NCBI RefSeq assembly: GCF_910585845.1
Contig: NZ_CAJUHF010000007.1
Span: forward strand, 1-64,000
Reading direction: 5' to 3'
DNA: 64,000 nucleotides
Source: an uncultured Bacteroides sp.
GTDB taxonomy: Bacteria > Bacteroidota > Bacteroidia > Bacteroidales > Bacteroidaceae
Both the position numbers and the translations under genes were made by a program. The notes below the pieces were generated by a model. That model had not been told where the DNA came from and did no database searches. It saw only the letters and a list, made by a program, of their open reading frames with translations. Of this stretch, positions 26,057 through 35,317 are shown piece after piece (the stretch's first letter is position 1; each line of letters begins with the position of its first letter).

Positions 26057-27250
26057 ATGAATAAGATTATTTACAACTTGGTGTACAACCGAAAAAAATG
26101 CCTGAATAGAAAAGGAACGGCATTAGTGCAAGTGGAAGCTTACTTGAACAAAAAGAAGAAATATTTCTCGACCAAAGTTTATCTGCGTCCCGACCAATGG
26201 GACAAAAAAAGGTTGCTGATAAAGAATCATCCCAATGCCGAAGCGCTGAACCAATTGGTCTATGATTTTATGGCTATGATAGAGAGACAGGAACTTGAAC
26301 TTTGGCAACAAGGGAAACCAATTTCTCTCGAAATATTAAAAGAAGCCTTGAACGATAAAAAGGAGCAAGAGGATCAGACTTTGTTTATCCCATTCCTGAA
26401 ACGGGAAATCATGATCTCCAATCTAAAGGAAAGTACCAAGAGAAACCATCTGTCCACTTTGGCTCTGTTGCAAGACTTCAAAAAGGACATCACTTTTTCT
26501 GAGGCGACCTTCGAATTCATTACCGCATTCGAGTATTACCTGCAATCCAAGGGGTATCACACGAATACAATAGCCAAACACATGAAGCACCTGAAACGGC
26601 ACATCAATGCTGCTATCAATAAGGAATATATGGATATGCAGAAATATGCTTTCAGGAAATACAAGATAAAGATGGTGGAAACCGGGCACACCCACCTGTC
26701 GCCGGAGGAGTTGGCGAAGTTGGAAAACCTGAAGCTTGCCGGTAAGCAGATGAAATATCAGAAGACACTGGATGCATTTCTGTTCTGCTGCTATGCCGGA
26801 ATGAGATATTCCGACTTTGTGAACATGAAAGAGGAAAACATCGTCGAAATACATCAAGACACCTGGCTGATATACAAGTCGGTCAAGACCGGCACGGAAG
26901 TGCGACTACCGCTTTACCTGTTGTTTTGCGGGAAAGGCATCAGAATCTTGAATAAATATCAATCCAACCTGCAGGATTTCTTCTGCCTGAAAAGCAATTC
27001 GAATGTGAACAAAGAATTGGCGGCTATTGCCCAACTGGCAGGAGTGTCTCAAAAAATATCGTTCCACACAGCTCGCCACACGAATGCCACACTATTGATA
27101 TACAACGGAGTAAACATTACGACCGTGCAAAAACTACTAGGACACAAAAGCGTGAAGACTACCCAACTGTATTCCAATGTTATGGATGTCACGATTGTCA
27201 ATGATCTGATGAAAAGTCGCTCTTCCGTTCTTCTTACGAAAAAGAAGTGA
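26057..27250 (+). CDS. Tyrosine recombinase (Bacteroidales integrase/invertase type)
   Basis: A 397-residue site-specific recombinase. It has an arm-binding-like N terminus (NLVYNRKKCLNRKGTALVQV), a SAM-like core-binding domain (about 105-205; FIPFLKREIM, YLQSKGYHTNTIAKHMKHLK) and a complete catalytic domain: Arg250 in CYAGMRYSDF, a lysine near 275, His337 and Arg340 in FHTARHTN, His363 in KLLGHKSVKTTQLYSNV and the nucleophile Tyr372. It lies directly upstream of, and divergent from, the complete susC. It is inside the segment that would be inverted, as expected for an enzyme dedicated to flipping the susC 5' end. That role is inferred from position. Alternatively it could be a leftover integrase of a mobile element. 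Confidence 0.88.
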   Translation: MNKIIYNLVYNRKKCLNRKGTALVQVEAYLNKKKKYFSTKVYLRPDQWDKKRLLIKNHPNAEALNQLVYDFMAMIERQELELWQQGKPISLEILKEALNDKKEQEDQTLFIPFLKREIMISNLKESTKRNHLSTLALLQDFKKDITFSEATFEFITAFEYYLQSKGYHTNTIAKHMKHLKRHINAAINKEYMDMQKYAFRKYKIKMVETGHTHLSPEELAKLENLKLAGKQMKYQKTLDAFLFCCYAGMRYSDFVNMKEENIVEIHQDTWLIYKSVKTGTEVRLPLYLLFCGKGIRILNKYQSNLQDFFCLKSNSNVNKELAAIAQLAGVSQKISFHTARHTNATLLIYNGVNITTVQKLLGHKSVKTTQLYSNVMDVTIVNDLMKSRSSVLLTKKK

Positions 27251-27354
27251 CGTAACAGTTCGGTCCGGAAAGCGTTATTCCAATTTCTACAATATCCGGA
27301 CCGTAACCGAATCGTACCTGTTTGTATCTGTCTCGCATTTTTCATTCTATAGCT

Positions 27355-27420
27355 TGGAGTTGGTATGTAGTGGATATGGAGTTGGCATGAAGTCGATATG
27401 GAGCCGATATGCGGATTTTA
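27355..27420. repeat. 22-bp tandem array, three units
   Basis: Units starting at 27355, 27377 and 27399 (each TGGAGTTGGYATG-like followed by a GTSGATA-type end) are exactly 22 bp. The third is more diverged. It lies about 100 bp after the recombinase gene and before the zeta toxin gene. Confidence 0.7.
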
Positions 27421-27464
27421 AAAAACAATAACTATCAACTATTCACAATCTTATAAAAATGTCG

Positions 27465-27472
27465 TATGTTTG
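27465..27472 (+). promoter_or_regulatory. Probable -7 box of the zeta-toxin gene
   Basis: TATGTTTG fits TAnnTTTG and lies 21 bp before the chosen ATG at 27494. No clear TTG is found 20 bp upstream. Confidence 0.4.
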
Positions 27473-27493
27473 CACACAGATAAATGCACGAAT

Positions 27494-28078
27494 ATGGTTT
27501 CTAAAAAACAACTCTATATCATCAGTGGTTGCAATGGTGCCGGTAAGACAACTGCGTCCTATACCGTATTGCCAGACGTCCTGCAATGCAAGGAGTTTGT
27601 TAACGCCGATGAAATAGCTCGTGGATTATCTCCTTTCAATCCGGAAGGTATGGCCATTGAAGCCGGTAGGCTAATGCTGCAAAGAATTGATGGTCTGCTG
27701 AAAAACCAGGAAAACTTTTCTATAGAAACCACACTTGCCACAAGGTCTTATACGCGTCTTATTCATCGCGCACAAGAACAAGGATATAAAGTCAGTTTGA
27801 TATATTTTTGGCTGAGTTCCCCCGACTTGGCTATTCAGCGTGTTGCCCAACGGGTACGTAATGGCGGGCACGACATTCCACGGGATGTCGTAATCCGTCG
27901 CTATCAGGCGGGAATAAACAATTTTTTCAATATTTATATGTCTAATGTGGATTATTGGCTATTGGCAGACAATAGCAATACGCCTCGTGTTATCGTTGCT
28001 GAAGGTGGACGAGGAGTGAAAACCAATATATCTCACGCGGATTTATTTAACAGAATACAGGGTTATGTCAGAAGATGA
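27494..28078 (+). CDS. Zeta-toxin-family P-loop kinase
   Basis: A 194-residue P-loop protein. Walker A is GCNGAGKT (residues 12-19), followed by VNADEIARGLSPFNPEG (the substrate-binding region with the conserved Asp/Glu), the FSIETTLATRSYTRLI segment (typical zeta/T4-kinase pattern) and ARGININE-rich RVAQRVRNGGHDIPRDVVIR lid. Zeta toxins phosphorylate UDP-amino sugars and block cell-wall synthesis; many chromosomal relatives are unproven. The start is the ATG at 27494 rather than an upstream in-frame TTG. It overlaps the following small gene by 14 bp, suggesting a toxin-antitoxin pair. Confidence 0.85.
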   Translation: MVSKKQLYIISGCNGAGKTTASYTVLPDVLQCKEFVNADEIARGLSPFNPEGMAIEAGRLMLQRIDGLLKNQENFSIETTLATRSYTRLIHRAQEQGYKVSLIYFWLSSPDLAIQRVAQRVRNGGHDIPRDVVIRRYQAGINNFFNIYMSNVDYWLLADNSNTPRVIVAEGGRGVKTNISHADLFNRIQGYVRR

Positions 28079-28262
28079 AAGAAAAGAACTAAGCAAAAAG
28101 TTGCATTTCGGTTTGGCACTGGCTGAACGCCGCATGCTTGAAGAAAAGGCTTTGCGCAATGAATACATCATACAAGGCTTGCCTAATGGAGAAATCAAGA
28201 GCGTGCCCGCACGCATCGTATTGTATCGGCTTTATGGTGAAAAGGGTCTGCAAAACCAATAA
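28065..28262 (+). CDS. Small protein, putative partner of the zeta-type kinase
   Basis: A 65-residue, highly charged protein (MSEDERKELSKKLHFGLALA, then ERRMLEEKALRNEYII). Its start overlaps the end of the zeta-toxin gene by 14 bp, so the two are translationally coupled. The N-terminal half is predicted helical, fitting an antitoxin, although the toxin-first order differs from the classic epsilon-zeta arrangement. I do not recognise a named family. Confidence 0.65.
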   Translation: MSEDERKELSKKLHFGLALAERRMLEEKALRNEYIIQGLPNGEIKSVPARIVLYRLYGEKGLQNQ

Positions 28263-28435
28263 AAAGCCTGTCGGCATGGTGGTCTCATCCCAAAGTAGTT
28301 TAGAGCTCATCCGATAGTTGGATTATCCCGAACTTCAACAATTTGCCTTGAATTATCAATATCAAGATTGAAATTCATAAATTCCTGACTATCAATATAT
28401 ATGCAAACATTCAAGATTTGAATAGTTAGAAGAAA

Positions 28436-28453
28436 GCTAATGTAAAGATTAGC
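28436..28453. promoter_or_regulatory. Dyad upstream of the ptuA-like gene
   Basis: GCTAAT and ATTAGC are separated by 6 bp and lie 22 bp before the ATG at 28475. It could be an operator, or chance in AT-rich DNA. The rest of 28263-28474 shows no gene. Confidence 0.35.
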
Positions 28454-28474
28454 ATTTGCAAAGAAAAATATATT

Positions 28475-29421
28475 ATGCAGTTAAACGAACTCTATATACA
28501 GAACTTTCGTTGTTTCCAAGATTACCGTATTCTATTCGCTCCAGGAGTGACCGTGTTGTTTGGCAAGAACGGTTCAGGCAAGACAACACTGATTCACGCT
28601 ATTCACAAGGCTCTTAGTTTTATTTTCAAACGAGAAAAAGAAAGCGATGCGCTTAACCTTGGTGCAGGTTTTCCCGATCTTAAACCACGCAACTATAGTA
28701 AGTCAGAGGACTTGGTAAGAGATCCGAAGACTGGATTCCTTACTCGATAGTGAATATTCATGCGAAAGCCACATTTGAGGGAACCGCTCTTGAGTGGCAG
28801 ATGTATGCTCCCTCCTCAACCTTCAAGGTTCAGGAAAGTAAGTTTTGCCGAAGCTTTTGCCCTTCTGAAAAAACGCATTAGAGAGACCGATAAGTTACCC
28901 ATGTTTGCTTACTTCTCAGACAGTTTTCCTCATGTCACCAAGACAACTAAACTCAACGAGACAGAAATGTCACTTCGTAATCTTGGCTACCTTGGTTGGG
29001 ATGAAGAGACAGCCTATTCAGACCTTTGGATAAATCGTCTTTCCATGATTCGGACAATATGGGATCGTGCCAACCGTACCGTTGCCCAAGAAGAAGCAGT
29101 TCTGCAAAATAGCGAGATGTTCAAGTCGCAGGGCATAATACATGATGCAGAATATGAAGAGGACGTACGACTTCATCACATGCGTCTTAAGAATGCGCAA
29201 CGTGAGAGGGCTCGCTATAACAGTGAGATTCAGGCGATCCGTAACTGCGTACGGCAACTGTGATGTCTAAGATACAAGCAATCGAAGCCTGTGTGTCCAC
29301 AAAAGAACTCTCCAAAGCAAAGACTTTGCTTTCAGAACTTGAACAGGAGACTGATCCTACACAGCCTGACCTTGTGCGCCTTCGTGCAATAATAAACCGC
29401 TTGGCAATTATTGGCAGATGA
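28475..29421 (+). pseudogene. Decayed ATPase gene of a Septu-like (PtuA) system
   Basis: The start encodes an SMC/ABC-like ATPase (MQLNELYIQNFRCFQDYRIL with Walker A FGKNGSGKTTLIHAI) but stops at 28750. Further parts continue in other frames. VNIHAKATFEGTALEWQMY follows from about 28751. KRIRETDKLPMFAYFSDSFP to NCVRQL follows to 29263. STKELSKAKTLLSELEQETD to the C-terminal RLRAIINRLAIIGR runs into the stop at 29419-29421. At least three frameshifts are needed, and the ABC-signature and Walker B portion is absent. The tail overlaps the HNH gene start (ATGA), as in PtuA-PtuB pairs. As it stands the protein cannot be functional. Confidence 0.75.
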
Positions 29422-30161
29422 GTCTCATAACAAAAGATTACACAACAGACGCTGTTCTTCGCTACAATGCAGAACTTCAAGCCCGGCAACTTGACGAGCA
29501 GAGTCTTCTCAATCCGAATGTGCATCCAGGGCTTAGCGGAAATAAGCTTTGGAAAATGGTACGAGACATAAAGGTCATTCCTCATCTGTGGGATTTGAAA
29601 CATCAGATGTACGACGAACAGGGTGGATTATGCTGTTATTGTGGGCTGCGTATATTCAAAGATTCCGAGAGCCGGAAACTGTCAGTTGAGCACCTCGCTC
29701 CTAAAGGTGCTCATCGGGAACTTGTCGGTGAATACAAGAATCTGCTACTTTCATGTAGCGTTACCGAAGATGATGTAACCCTTATGGGTACTGACTCCTT
29801 GAATAATCCTTCTCTCAGACATTGTGATGGCAGTAAAGCAAACACTTCACTGCATTATACTCCGTTGATGCCAGAGTGTGAGACTGTGTTTCAATATGAT
29901 TCGGTAGGAGGGATACAAGCTGAAAAACCAGAGGCCCAAGCTGACATAGAAACTTTGCGTTTGGATTGTGACTTGCTAAAAACACGCCGTAAGGCAGCTC
30001 TAAGCATCTTGTTCGATGAGAATGGAGCTTTTCTTTCTGATGACGAATTGCAGTCGATTTCAGAAAAAATCATGACTCGTGATGAAAACAATAGATTACC
30101 TGAATTCTGCTTCGTGATTAAGAATGTTTCAGATTCTGTAATATCGGGAACAAATCAATAA
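29418..30161 (+). CDS. HNH endonuclease, PtuB-like (Septu defence)
   Basis: A 247-residue HNH nuclease. The zinc/HNH core is clear: CCYCGLRIF (Cys72-75) is followed by KLSVEHLAPKG (Glu91-His92) and EYKNLLLSC (Asn108), then a second cysteine near RHCDGSK. This is the arrangement of PtuB and related nucleases that work with a PtuA ATPase in Septu anti-phage defence. Intact reading frame, but its ATPase partner upstream is broken, so it is probably orphaned. No reverse transcriptase or retron RNA is visible, so a retron-associated variant is unlikely. Confidence 0.75.
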   Translation: MSLITKDYTTDAVLRYNAELQARQLDEQSLLNPNVHPGLSGNKLWKMVRDIKVIPHLWDLKHQMYDEQGGLCCYCGLRIFKDSESRKLSVEHLAPKGAHRELVGEYKNLLLSCSVTEDDVTLMGTDSLNNPSLRHCDGSKANTSLHYTPLMPECETVFQYDSVGGIQAEKPEAQADIETLRLDCDLLKTRRKAALSILFDENGAFLSDDELQSISEKIMTRDENNRLPEFCFVIKNVSDSVISGTNQ

Positions 30162-30174
30162 TAAAAAAACAAAC

Positions 30175-30505
30175 TCAATTGTATTTTAATCTATCCACAA
30201 AGATAGGAAAAGTTTCAATCATAATTGAATCTTTTTCCATATATTATATTTCTGTTCATCGTAACAGAATGTGCTATTTTAAATATTTACAACATTGAAG
30301 ATGCTTGAACTACTAAAAAGGCGGATAATTCTTTTTAGATGAATTCGCTTGTGGAGAAGTTATAAATCTTGAGTAAAAGAATACCATTCAGTTCAAAAAG
30401 AACATTACAAGAGTTTAATAAGCAACAGTATTTATCAGAAATACGCTAATTATCAGCCACTAACAGTCCAATTACGGTATAAAACGGGTATCACGAAAAA
30501 GAGAA
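30175..30505 (+). repeat. 331-bp leader repeat, copy 1 (upstream of silent cassette 2)
   Basis: Collinear without gaps with 48276-48606, with only scattered substitutions. It begins 14 bp after the HNH stop. It includes a 7-bp stem-loop (TTCTGTT with AACAGAA, 30250-30269). No strong TAnnTTTG promoter is found on the plus strand. Confidence 0.85.
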
Positions 30506-30671
30506 TCCCCCTTGCCAGACAGCCTTCTGACGCATGGTTGGTGAAGATATATTAAGTTCCAAGCAAAATATAAGTATCTGATTGATAGTCTTATAAAAAA
30601 GGTATAGTTCCGCGAAAACTTTGCAGATATCTTATATAGGTATGCAGACGCAGGAAGTGGCTATCAAACCG
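30471..30671 (+). repeat. Silent-cassette leader plus inversion site, copy 1
   Basis: 30471-30605 matches 40063-40197 over 135 bp without gaps (only a few substitutions). It is followed by the 66-bp susC site at 30606-30671 (one mismatch to the other two copies). An in-frame TAA at 30594-30596 closes the susC reading frame upstream, so the cassette gene has no start of its own. Confidence 0.85.
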
Positions 30672-33600
30672 AGTGTGAAAGTAACATTGAAAACGGATAG
30701 TGAACTTTTGGAAGAGGTAGTCGTGACAGGTATGCAACGTATGGACAAACGTTTATTTACCGGTGCTGCTACCAAACTGACGGCAGACAACGTGAAATTG
30801 GACGGTATTGCTGAAATTAGCCGTGCATTGGAAGGTCGTGCTGCCGGTGTTTCTGTACAGAATGTCTCTGGTACATTTGGTACCGCACCTAAAATCCGTG
30901 TGCGTGGTGCTACATCTATCTATGGTAGTTCAAAACCGTTATGGGTGGTAGATGGAGTGATCATGGAAGACGTTACGGAAGTGGATGCCGATGCACTCTC
31001 TTCCGGTGATGCAGAAACATTGATTTCTTCTGCCATTGCTGGATTGAATGCGGATGACATTGAAAGTTTCCAAATCCTGAAGGACGGTTCCGCCACATCT
31101 ATTTATGGAGCACGCGCTATGGCCGGTGTGATTGTCGTTACGACTAAGAAAGGTAAGGCCGGCAGCAACAAGATCAGCTATACAGGTGAGTTCTCACTCA
31201 GACTGGTTCCCAGCTACAGAGACTACAACATCATGAACTCCCAAGAGCAAATGGGCGTGTATCGTGAAATGGAAAAAGCCGGTTATCTGAATCTGGCAGA
31301 AACCTACCGTGCTTCCGATAGTGGTGTATATGGTAAGATGTATCACCTGATCAACACATATAATCCAACCACAGGAAAATACGCACTGGCAAATACAGCA
31401 GAAAGCCGTAACGCCTATCTGCAATTGGCCGAATACCGCAATACCGACTGGTTTGATGTATTGTTCAACAACTCTGTATCCCAGAACCATGCAATCAGTA
31501 TGTCATCCGGTACGGATAAGGCATCTTATTACACTTCTTTAAGCGTAATGAACGATCCGGGATGGTACAAACAGAGCGAAGTAAAACGATATACTGCCAA
31601 TATCAATGCTTTATACAATATTGCACCGAACCTCTCTTTAAATCTGATAGGTAACGGATCATACCGTAAACAAAAAGCTCCGGGAACACTGAGCCAAAGT
31701 GTTGATGTGGTGTCTGGTGAAGTAAGACGTGACTTTGATATCAACCCGTACTCATATGCATTGAATACGTCACGTGCGCTCGATCCGAATGAATATTATG
31801 TTCGCAACTATGCTCCCTTCAATATCTTGAATGAATTGGACAATAACTTCATGAAACTGGATGTTGTCGACTTGAAGTTCCAAGGCGAATTGAAATGGAA
31901 ACCTATCAAGAAGGTAGAACTGGCTGCACTGGGTGCATACAAGTTCTCGACAACGACCCAATCACACGAAATACGTGACTATTCTAACCAAGCATGGGCA
32001 TTCCGTGCAATGGATGATGCCACTATGCGCGATGCCAATTCGTGGTTATATACCGATCCGGATAATGCCAACTCGCTGCCAATAAGCGTATTGCCGGTCG
32101 GCGGTTTCTATCGGGAGACCAAATATGCGATGAACAGTTATGACTTCCGTGCAACGGTCAGCTACAATGATGTGTTCAACGAAGATCATATCTTCAACTT
32201 CTTCGGAGGTATGGAAACGAATGCTGTAGACCGTAAGAAGACGTGGTTCAACGGTGTAGGTATGCAGTACGAAATGGGTATGTTGCCTGCTTATGACTAT
32301 CACTACTTCAAGCAAGGTAATGAAGAAAACTCACAGTACTATACTGTAGACGAAACTCGTAGCCGTTCCGTTTCTTTCTTTGGTACAGCTACTTATTCAT
32401 ACCAAGGTAAATATACCATCAACGGTACAGTTCGTTACGAAGGAACCAACAAACTGGGAAAGAGCCGTTCGGTACGCTGGTTACCTACCTGGAACCTTTC
32501 TGCTGCTTGGAACATGCATGAAGAGAAATTCTTTGAAAGCCTACGTCCCGCTCTCTCTAATTTCACTTTAAAGGGTTCTTACTCATTGACTGCCGACCGT
32601 GGTCCTGCCAGTGTAACCAACTCTAAAGTGGTTATCCAAAGTTATAACCCGTGGCGTCCGTTTGCCAGTGTCAACGAATCCGGTCTGGAAATCTATGACC
32701 TTGAAAACAGTGAACTCACTTACGAAAAGAAACACGAGGTGAATATCGGTGCCGACTTAGGATTCCTGAACAACCGAATCAATCTTGCCTTCGACTGGTA
32801 TAAGCGTAACAACTATGACCTGATCGGTATCATCAACACGATGGGTATCGGTGGACAGATCACCAAATATGCCAACGTGGCAAGCATGAGATCTCATGGC
32901 GTGGAATTTACTTTATCTACACGCAACATCGTCACTAAAGATTTTAAATGGAATACGGACTTTATCTTCTCTAAGGCAAAGAACAAAGTGACCGAACTTG
33001 AATCCCACTCCCGCGTTATCGACATGATCACCGGTACCGGATTTACAATGGCGGGCTATCCGGTACGTTCGTTGTTCTCAATGGATTTCCAAGGGCTGAA
33101 CAAAGAGGGGTTGCCTACATTCATCAACGAAGATGGCAATCTGACTGTCAGCGATATCAACTTCCAAGAGCGCGACAAAAAAGATCACCTTGTGTATGAA
33201 GGTCCGACAGACCCCACAATCACTGGTAGCTTTGGTAATGTATTCAGTTATAAGAACTTCAAACTGAATGTCTTCATGACTTATTCATTCGGTAATGTCA
33301 TTCGTCTGGATCCGGTGTTCAGCAACAGATATTCGGATTTGGATGCCATGCCGAAGGAATTCAAGAACAGATGGACCGTTGCCGGTGATGAAAACACGAC
33401 AAACATTCCGGTTATCGCCGACCAACGTCAGAACTCAAACGACAATTACCTGCAATATGCTTACAATGCGTACAACTACTCTACTGCCCGCGTAGCCAAA
33501 GGTGATTTCATCCGTATGAAAGAGATCTCCTTATCTTACGATTTCCCGAAGAAGTGGCTTTCTCCGCTGAAGATAAGTGATTTATCGCTGAAATTGCAGG

Positions 33601-33728
33601 CAACCAACCTCTTCTTGATTTATGCAGATGACAAACTGAATGGACAAGATCCGGAGTTCTATAACACCGGTGGTGTAGCAGCACCTGTTCCCAGACAATT
33701 TACACTGACTGTAAGATTAGGTATTTAA
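30606..33728 (+). CDS. Silent SusC/RagA-family gene lacking its 5' end (cassette 2)
   Basis: The open frame begins at the shared 66-bp site with no promoter, signal peptide or CarboxypepD_reg domain. The body is a full SusC: ELLEEVVVTGMQRMDKR, plug elements (ALEGRAAGVSVQNVSGTFG, IRVRGATSIYGSSKPLWVVD, QILKDGSATSIYGARAMAGV) and a barrel ending RQFTLTVRLGI. Joined in frame to the 67 N-terminal codons at 25603-25403, it would make an 1107-residue protein. TTG at 30621 or ATG at 30642 could start translation, but the product would not be exported. I infer that it is a storage copy activated by inversion. It is intact apart from the missing 5' end, which argues against ordinary decay. Confidence 0.85.
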   Translation, partial: SSAKTLQISYIGMQTQEVAIKPSVKVTLKTDSELLEEVVVTGMQRMDKRLFTGAATKLTADNVKLDGIAEISRALEGRAAGVSVQNVSGTFGTAPKIRVRGATSIYGSSKPLWVVDGVIMEDVTEVDADALSSGDAETLISSAIAGLNADDIESFQILKDGSATSIYGARAMAGVIVVTTKKGKAGSNKISYTGEFSLRLVPSYRDYNIMNSQEQMGVYREMEKAGYLNLAETYRASDSGVYGKMYHLINTYNPTTGKYALANTAESRNAYLQLAEYRNTDWFDVLFNNSVSQNHAISMSSGTDKASYYTSLSVMNDPGWYKQSEVKRYTANINALYNIAPNLSLNLIGNGSYRKQKAPGTLSQSVDVVSGEVRRDFDINPYSYALNTSRALDPNEYYVRNYAPFNILNELDNNFMKLDVVDLKFQGELKWKPIKKVELAALGAYKFSTTTQSHEIRDYSNQAWAFRAMDDATMRDANSWLYTDPDNANSLPISVLPVGGFYRETKYAMNSYDFRATVSYNDVFNEDHIFNFFGGMETNAVDRKKTWFNGVGMQYEMGMLPAYDYHYFKQGNEENSQYYTVDETRSRSVSFFGTATYSYQGKYTINGTVRYEGTNKLGKSRSVRWLPTWNLSAAWNMHEEKFFESLRPALSNFTLKGSYSLTADRGPASVTNSKVVIQSYNPWRPFASVNESGLEIYDLENSELTYEKKHEVNIGADLGFLNNRINLAFDWYKRNNYDLIGIINTMGIGGQITKYANVASMRSHGVEFTLSTRNIVTKDFKWNTDFIFSKAKNKVTELESHSRVIDMITGTGFTMAGYPVRSLFSMDFQGLNKEGLPTFINEDGNLTVSDINFQERDKKDHLVYEGPTDPTITGSFGNVFSYKNFKLNVFMTYSFGNVIRLDPVFSNRYSDLDAMPKEFKNRWTVAGDENTTNIPVIADQRQNSNDNYLQYAYNAYNYSTARVAKGDFIRMKEISLSYDFPKKWLSPLKISDLSLKLQATNLFLIYADDKLNGQDPEFYNTGGVAAPVPRQFTLTVRLGI

Positions 33729-35305
33729 TGAAAAGAAAGAGAATAAGAATTATGAAGAAAAGTTTATTATACACAGTGATTGGCTCGGCCATGATCTTTA
33801 CGTCATGTAGCGATTTCCTGGATACGATGCCAGACAACAGAGCCGAAATTGATACAGAGAATAAGATAACCTCCTTATTGGTATCCGCTTATCCCGGCAA
33901 TACGGAAGTGGTGATGGCCGAAATGGCATCAGACAACGCCATGGACAACAGTGCCCGTTTTACGGTTGAGTCGGAAGAACATGAAGACGCCTACTTGTGG
34001 AATGACATCACAGGAACAAACAATGATTCTCCTAAATCATTCTGGAATGCTTGTTACAGTGCTATTTCTGCAGCAAACCATGCCTTGGCTGCCATTGAAG
34101 AGATGGGTAACCCTGCCAATCTGCAAGCACAGCGTGGAGAAGCACTGATATGCCGTGCATACGGTCATTTCGCACTTGCCAATATCTTCTGTCTGCCCTA
34201 CAATCCGGAGACAGCCGACAAAGATCTGGGAATTCCTTATGCAGAAGTTCCTGAAACAGAAGTAGCTCCGCTGTATGAAAGAGGAACCATGAAAGAACTG
34301 TACGCGCATATCAATCAGGATATCGAAGAAGGTCTTCCTCTGATTAATGACGAGATTTACACTGTTCCCAAATATCATTTCAACAGAAAGGCAGCCCACG
34401 CCTTTGCCGCACGTTTCAACCTGTATTATCACAACTATGACAAAGTGATCGAATACGCCAACGTCGTACTGGGAAGCGTGCCTGCCAAAATGATGAAGAA
34501 CTGGAACAACATCGTGATGAATACGGCTTCCAACTGGGAAGTACGTGTCGACATGTATATCTCTGCCAGCGAGGCTGCCAATCTGCTGTTGCTGCCGGTA
34601 ACCTCTTCTTGGGGATATTGGGGCGGTCCTTATAACTTAGGTCGCAGATACGGACACTCTAAAGAAATCTGTACCGGCGAAACCGGACGTGCAAACGGTA
34701 TGTGGGGAGCGTATAGTAATCTGTTGCCATTCAGAAACATGTGGGGATTTGATGAGAAAATGGCGACAACCAAAATCGGTGGTTACTTCTTCTATGTAGA
34801 TAAAGTGAATGGTATCGGTTACCGTAAGAACGTGATTCTGGCATTCAGCGCCGACGAAACACTGCTTTGCCGCGCAGAAGCTTACGCTTTGAAAGGTGAA
34901 AGTTTCTTGGATAAAGCAACTGAAGATATCAATATCTGGTTGTCTTCACATACATTGGGAGGCTTGCAAGTGAGCACACAGGACATTGTAGATTATTATG
35001 GAGCAATCCCTTGTATGCCGCTTGACAACAGCACACGTACCGTGAAAAAGGAGTTGCATCCACGAGGATTCACCGTAAACGAAGGAGCACAGAAAGAAAT
35101 AATCCAATGTCTTCTTCATCTGCGTCGCATCGAAACCATACACGAAGGATTGCGGTGGCAAGATATCAAACGTTATGGCATTGAGATTTCCCACAATCGG
35201 GATGGTCTTGCCAATGATATCCTGAAAGTAGACGATCCGCGCCGTGCCATGCAGTTGCCGCAAGATGTTATCAACGCAGGACTGGAAGCTAACCCAAGAT
35301 TTTAA
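33728..35305 (+). CDS. SusD/RagB-family lipoprotein of cassette 2
   Basis: A 525-residue (or 517 from the ATG at 33752) lipoprotein partner of the cassette-2 SusC. The likely signal peptide is MKKSLLYTVIGSAMIFTSCS, so the second ATG may be the true start; the first overlaps the SusC stop (TAATG). SusD helices and TPR pattern (AQRGEALICRAYGHFALANI, FNRKAAHAFAARFNLYYHNY) and the C-terminal LRWQDIKRYGIEISH are present. Without its upstream promoter it should be silent in the present orientation. Confidence 0.9.
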   Translation: MKRKRIRIMKKSLLYTVIGSAMIFTSCSDFLDTMPDNRAEIDTENKITSLLVSAYPGNTEVVMAEMASDNAMDNSARFTVESEEHEDAYLWNDITGTNNDSPKSFWNACYSAISAANHALAAIEEMGNPANLQAQRGEALICRAYGHFALANIFCLPYNPETADKDLGIPYAEVPETEVAPLYERGTMKELYAHINQDIEEGLPLINDEIYTVPKYHFNRKAAHAFAARFNLYYHNYDKVIEYANVVLGSVPAKMMKNWNNIVMNTASNWEVRVDMYISASEAANLLLLPVTSSWGYWGGPYNLGRRYGHSKEICTGETGRANGMWGAYSNLLPFRNMWGFDEKMATTKIGGYFFYVDKVNGIGYRKNVILAFSADETLLCRAEAYALKGESFLDKATEDINIWLSSHTLGGLQVSTQDIVDYYGAIPCMPLDNSTRTVKKELHPRGFTVNEGAQKEIIQCLLHLRRIETIHEGLRWQDIKRYGIEISHNRDGLANDILKVDDPRRAMQLPQDVINAGLEANPRF

Positions 35306-35317
35306 AACTAAAAGAAT

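Noticed and set aside
28475..30161. Retron-type defence system with PtuAB effectors
   Set aside because: No reverse transcriptase or msr/msd-like RNA is visible around the genes; a stand-alone Septu-like pair explains them.
30606..33728. Treating the start-less SusC genes as simple pseudogenes
   Set aside because: Both bodies are intact to the C terminus, both begin at the same site, and both join in frame to the 5' module of the complete gene. Random decay would not produce this twice.
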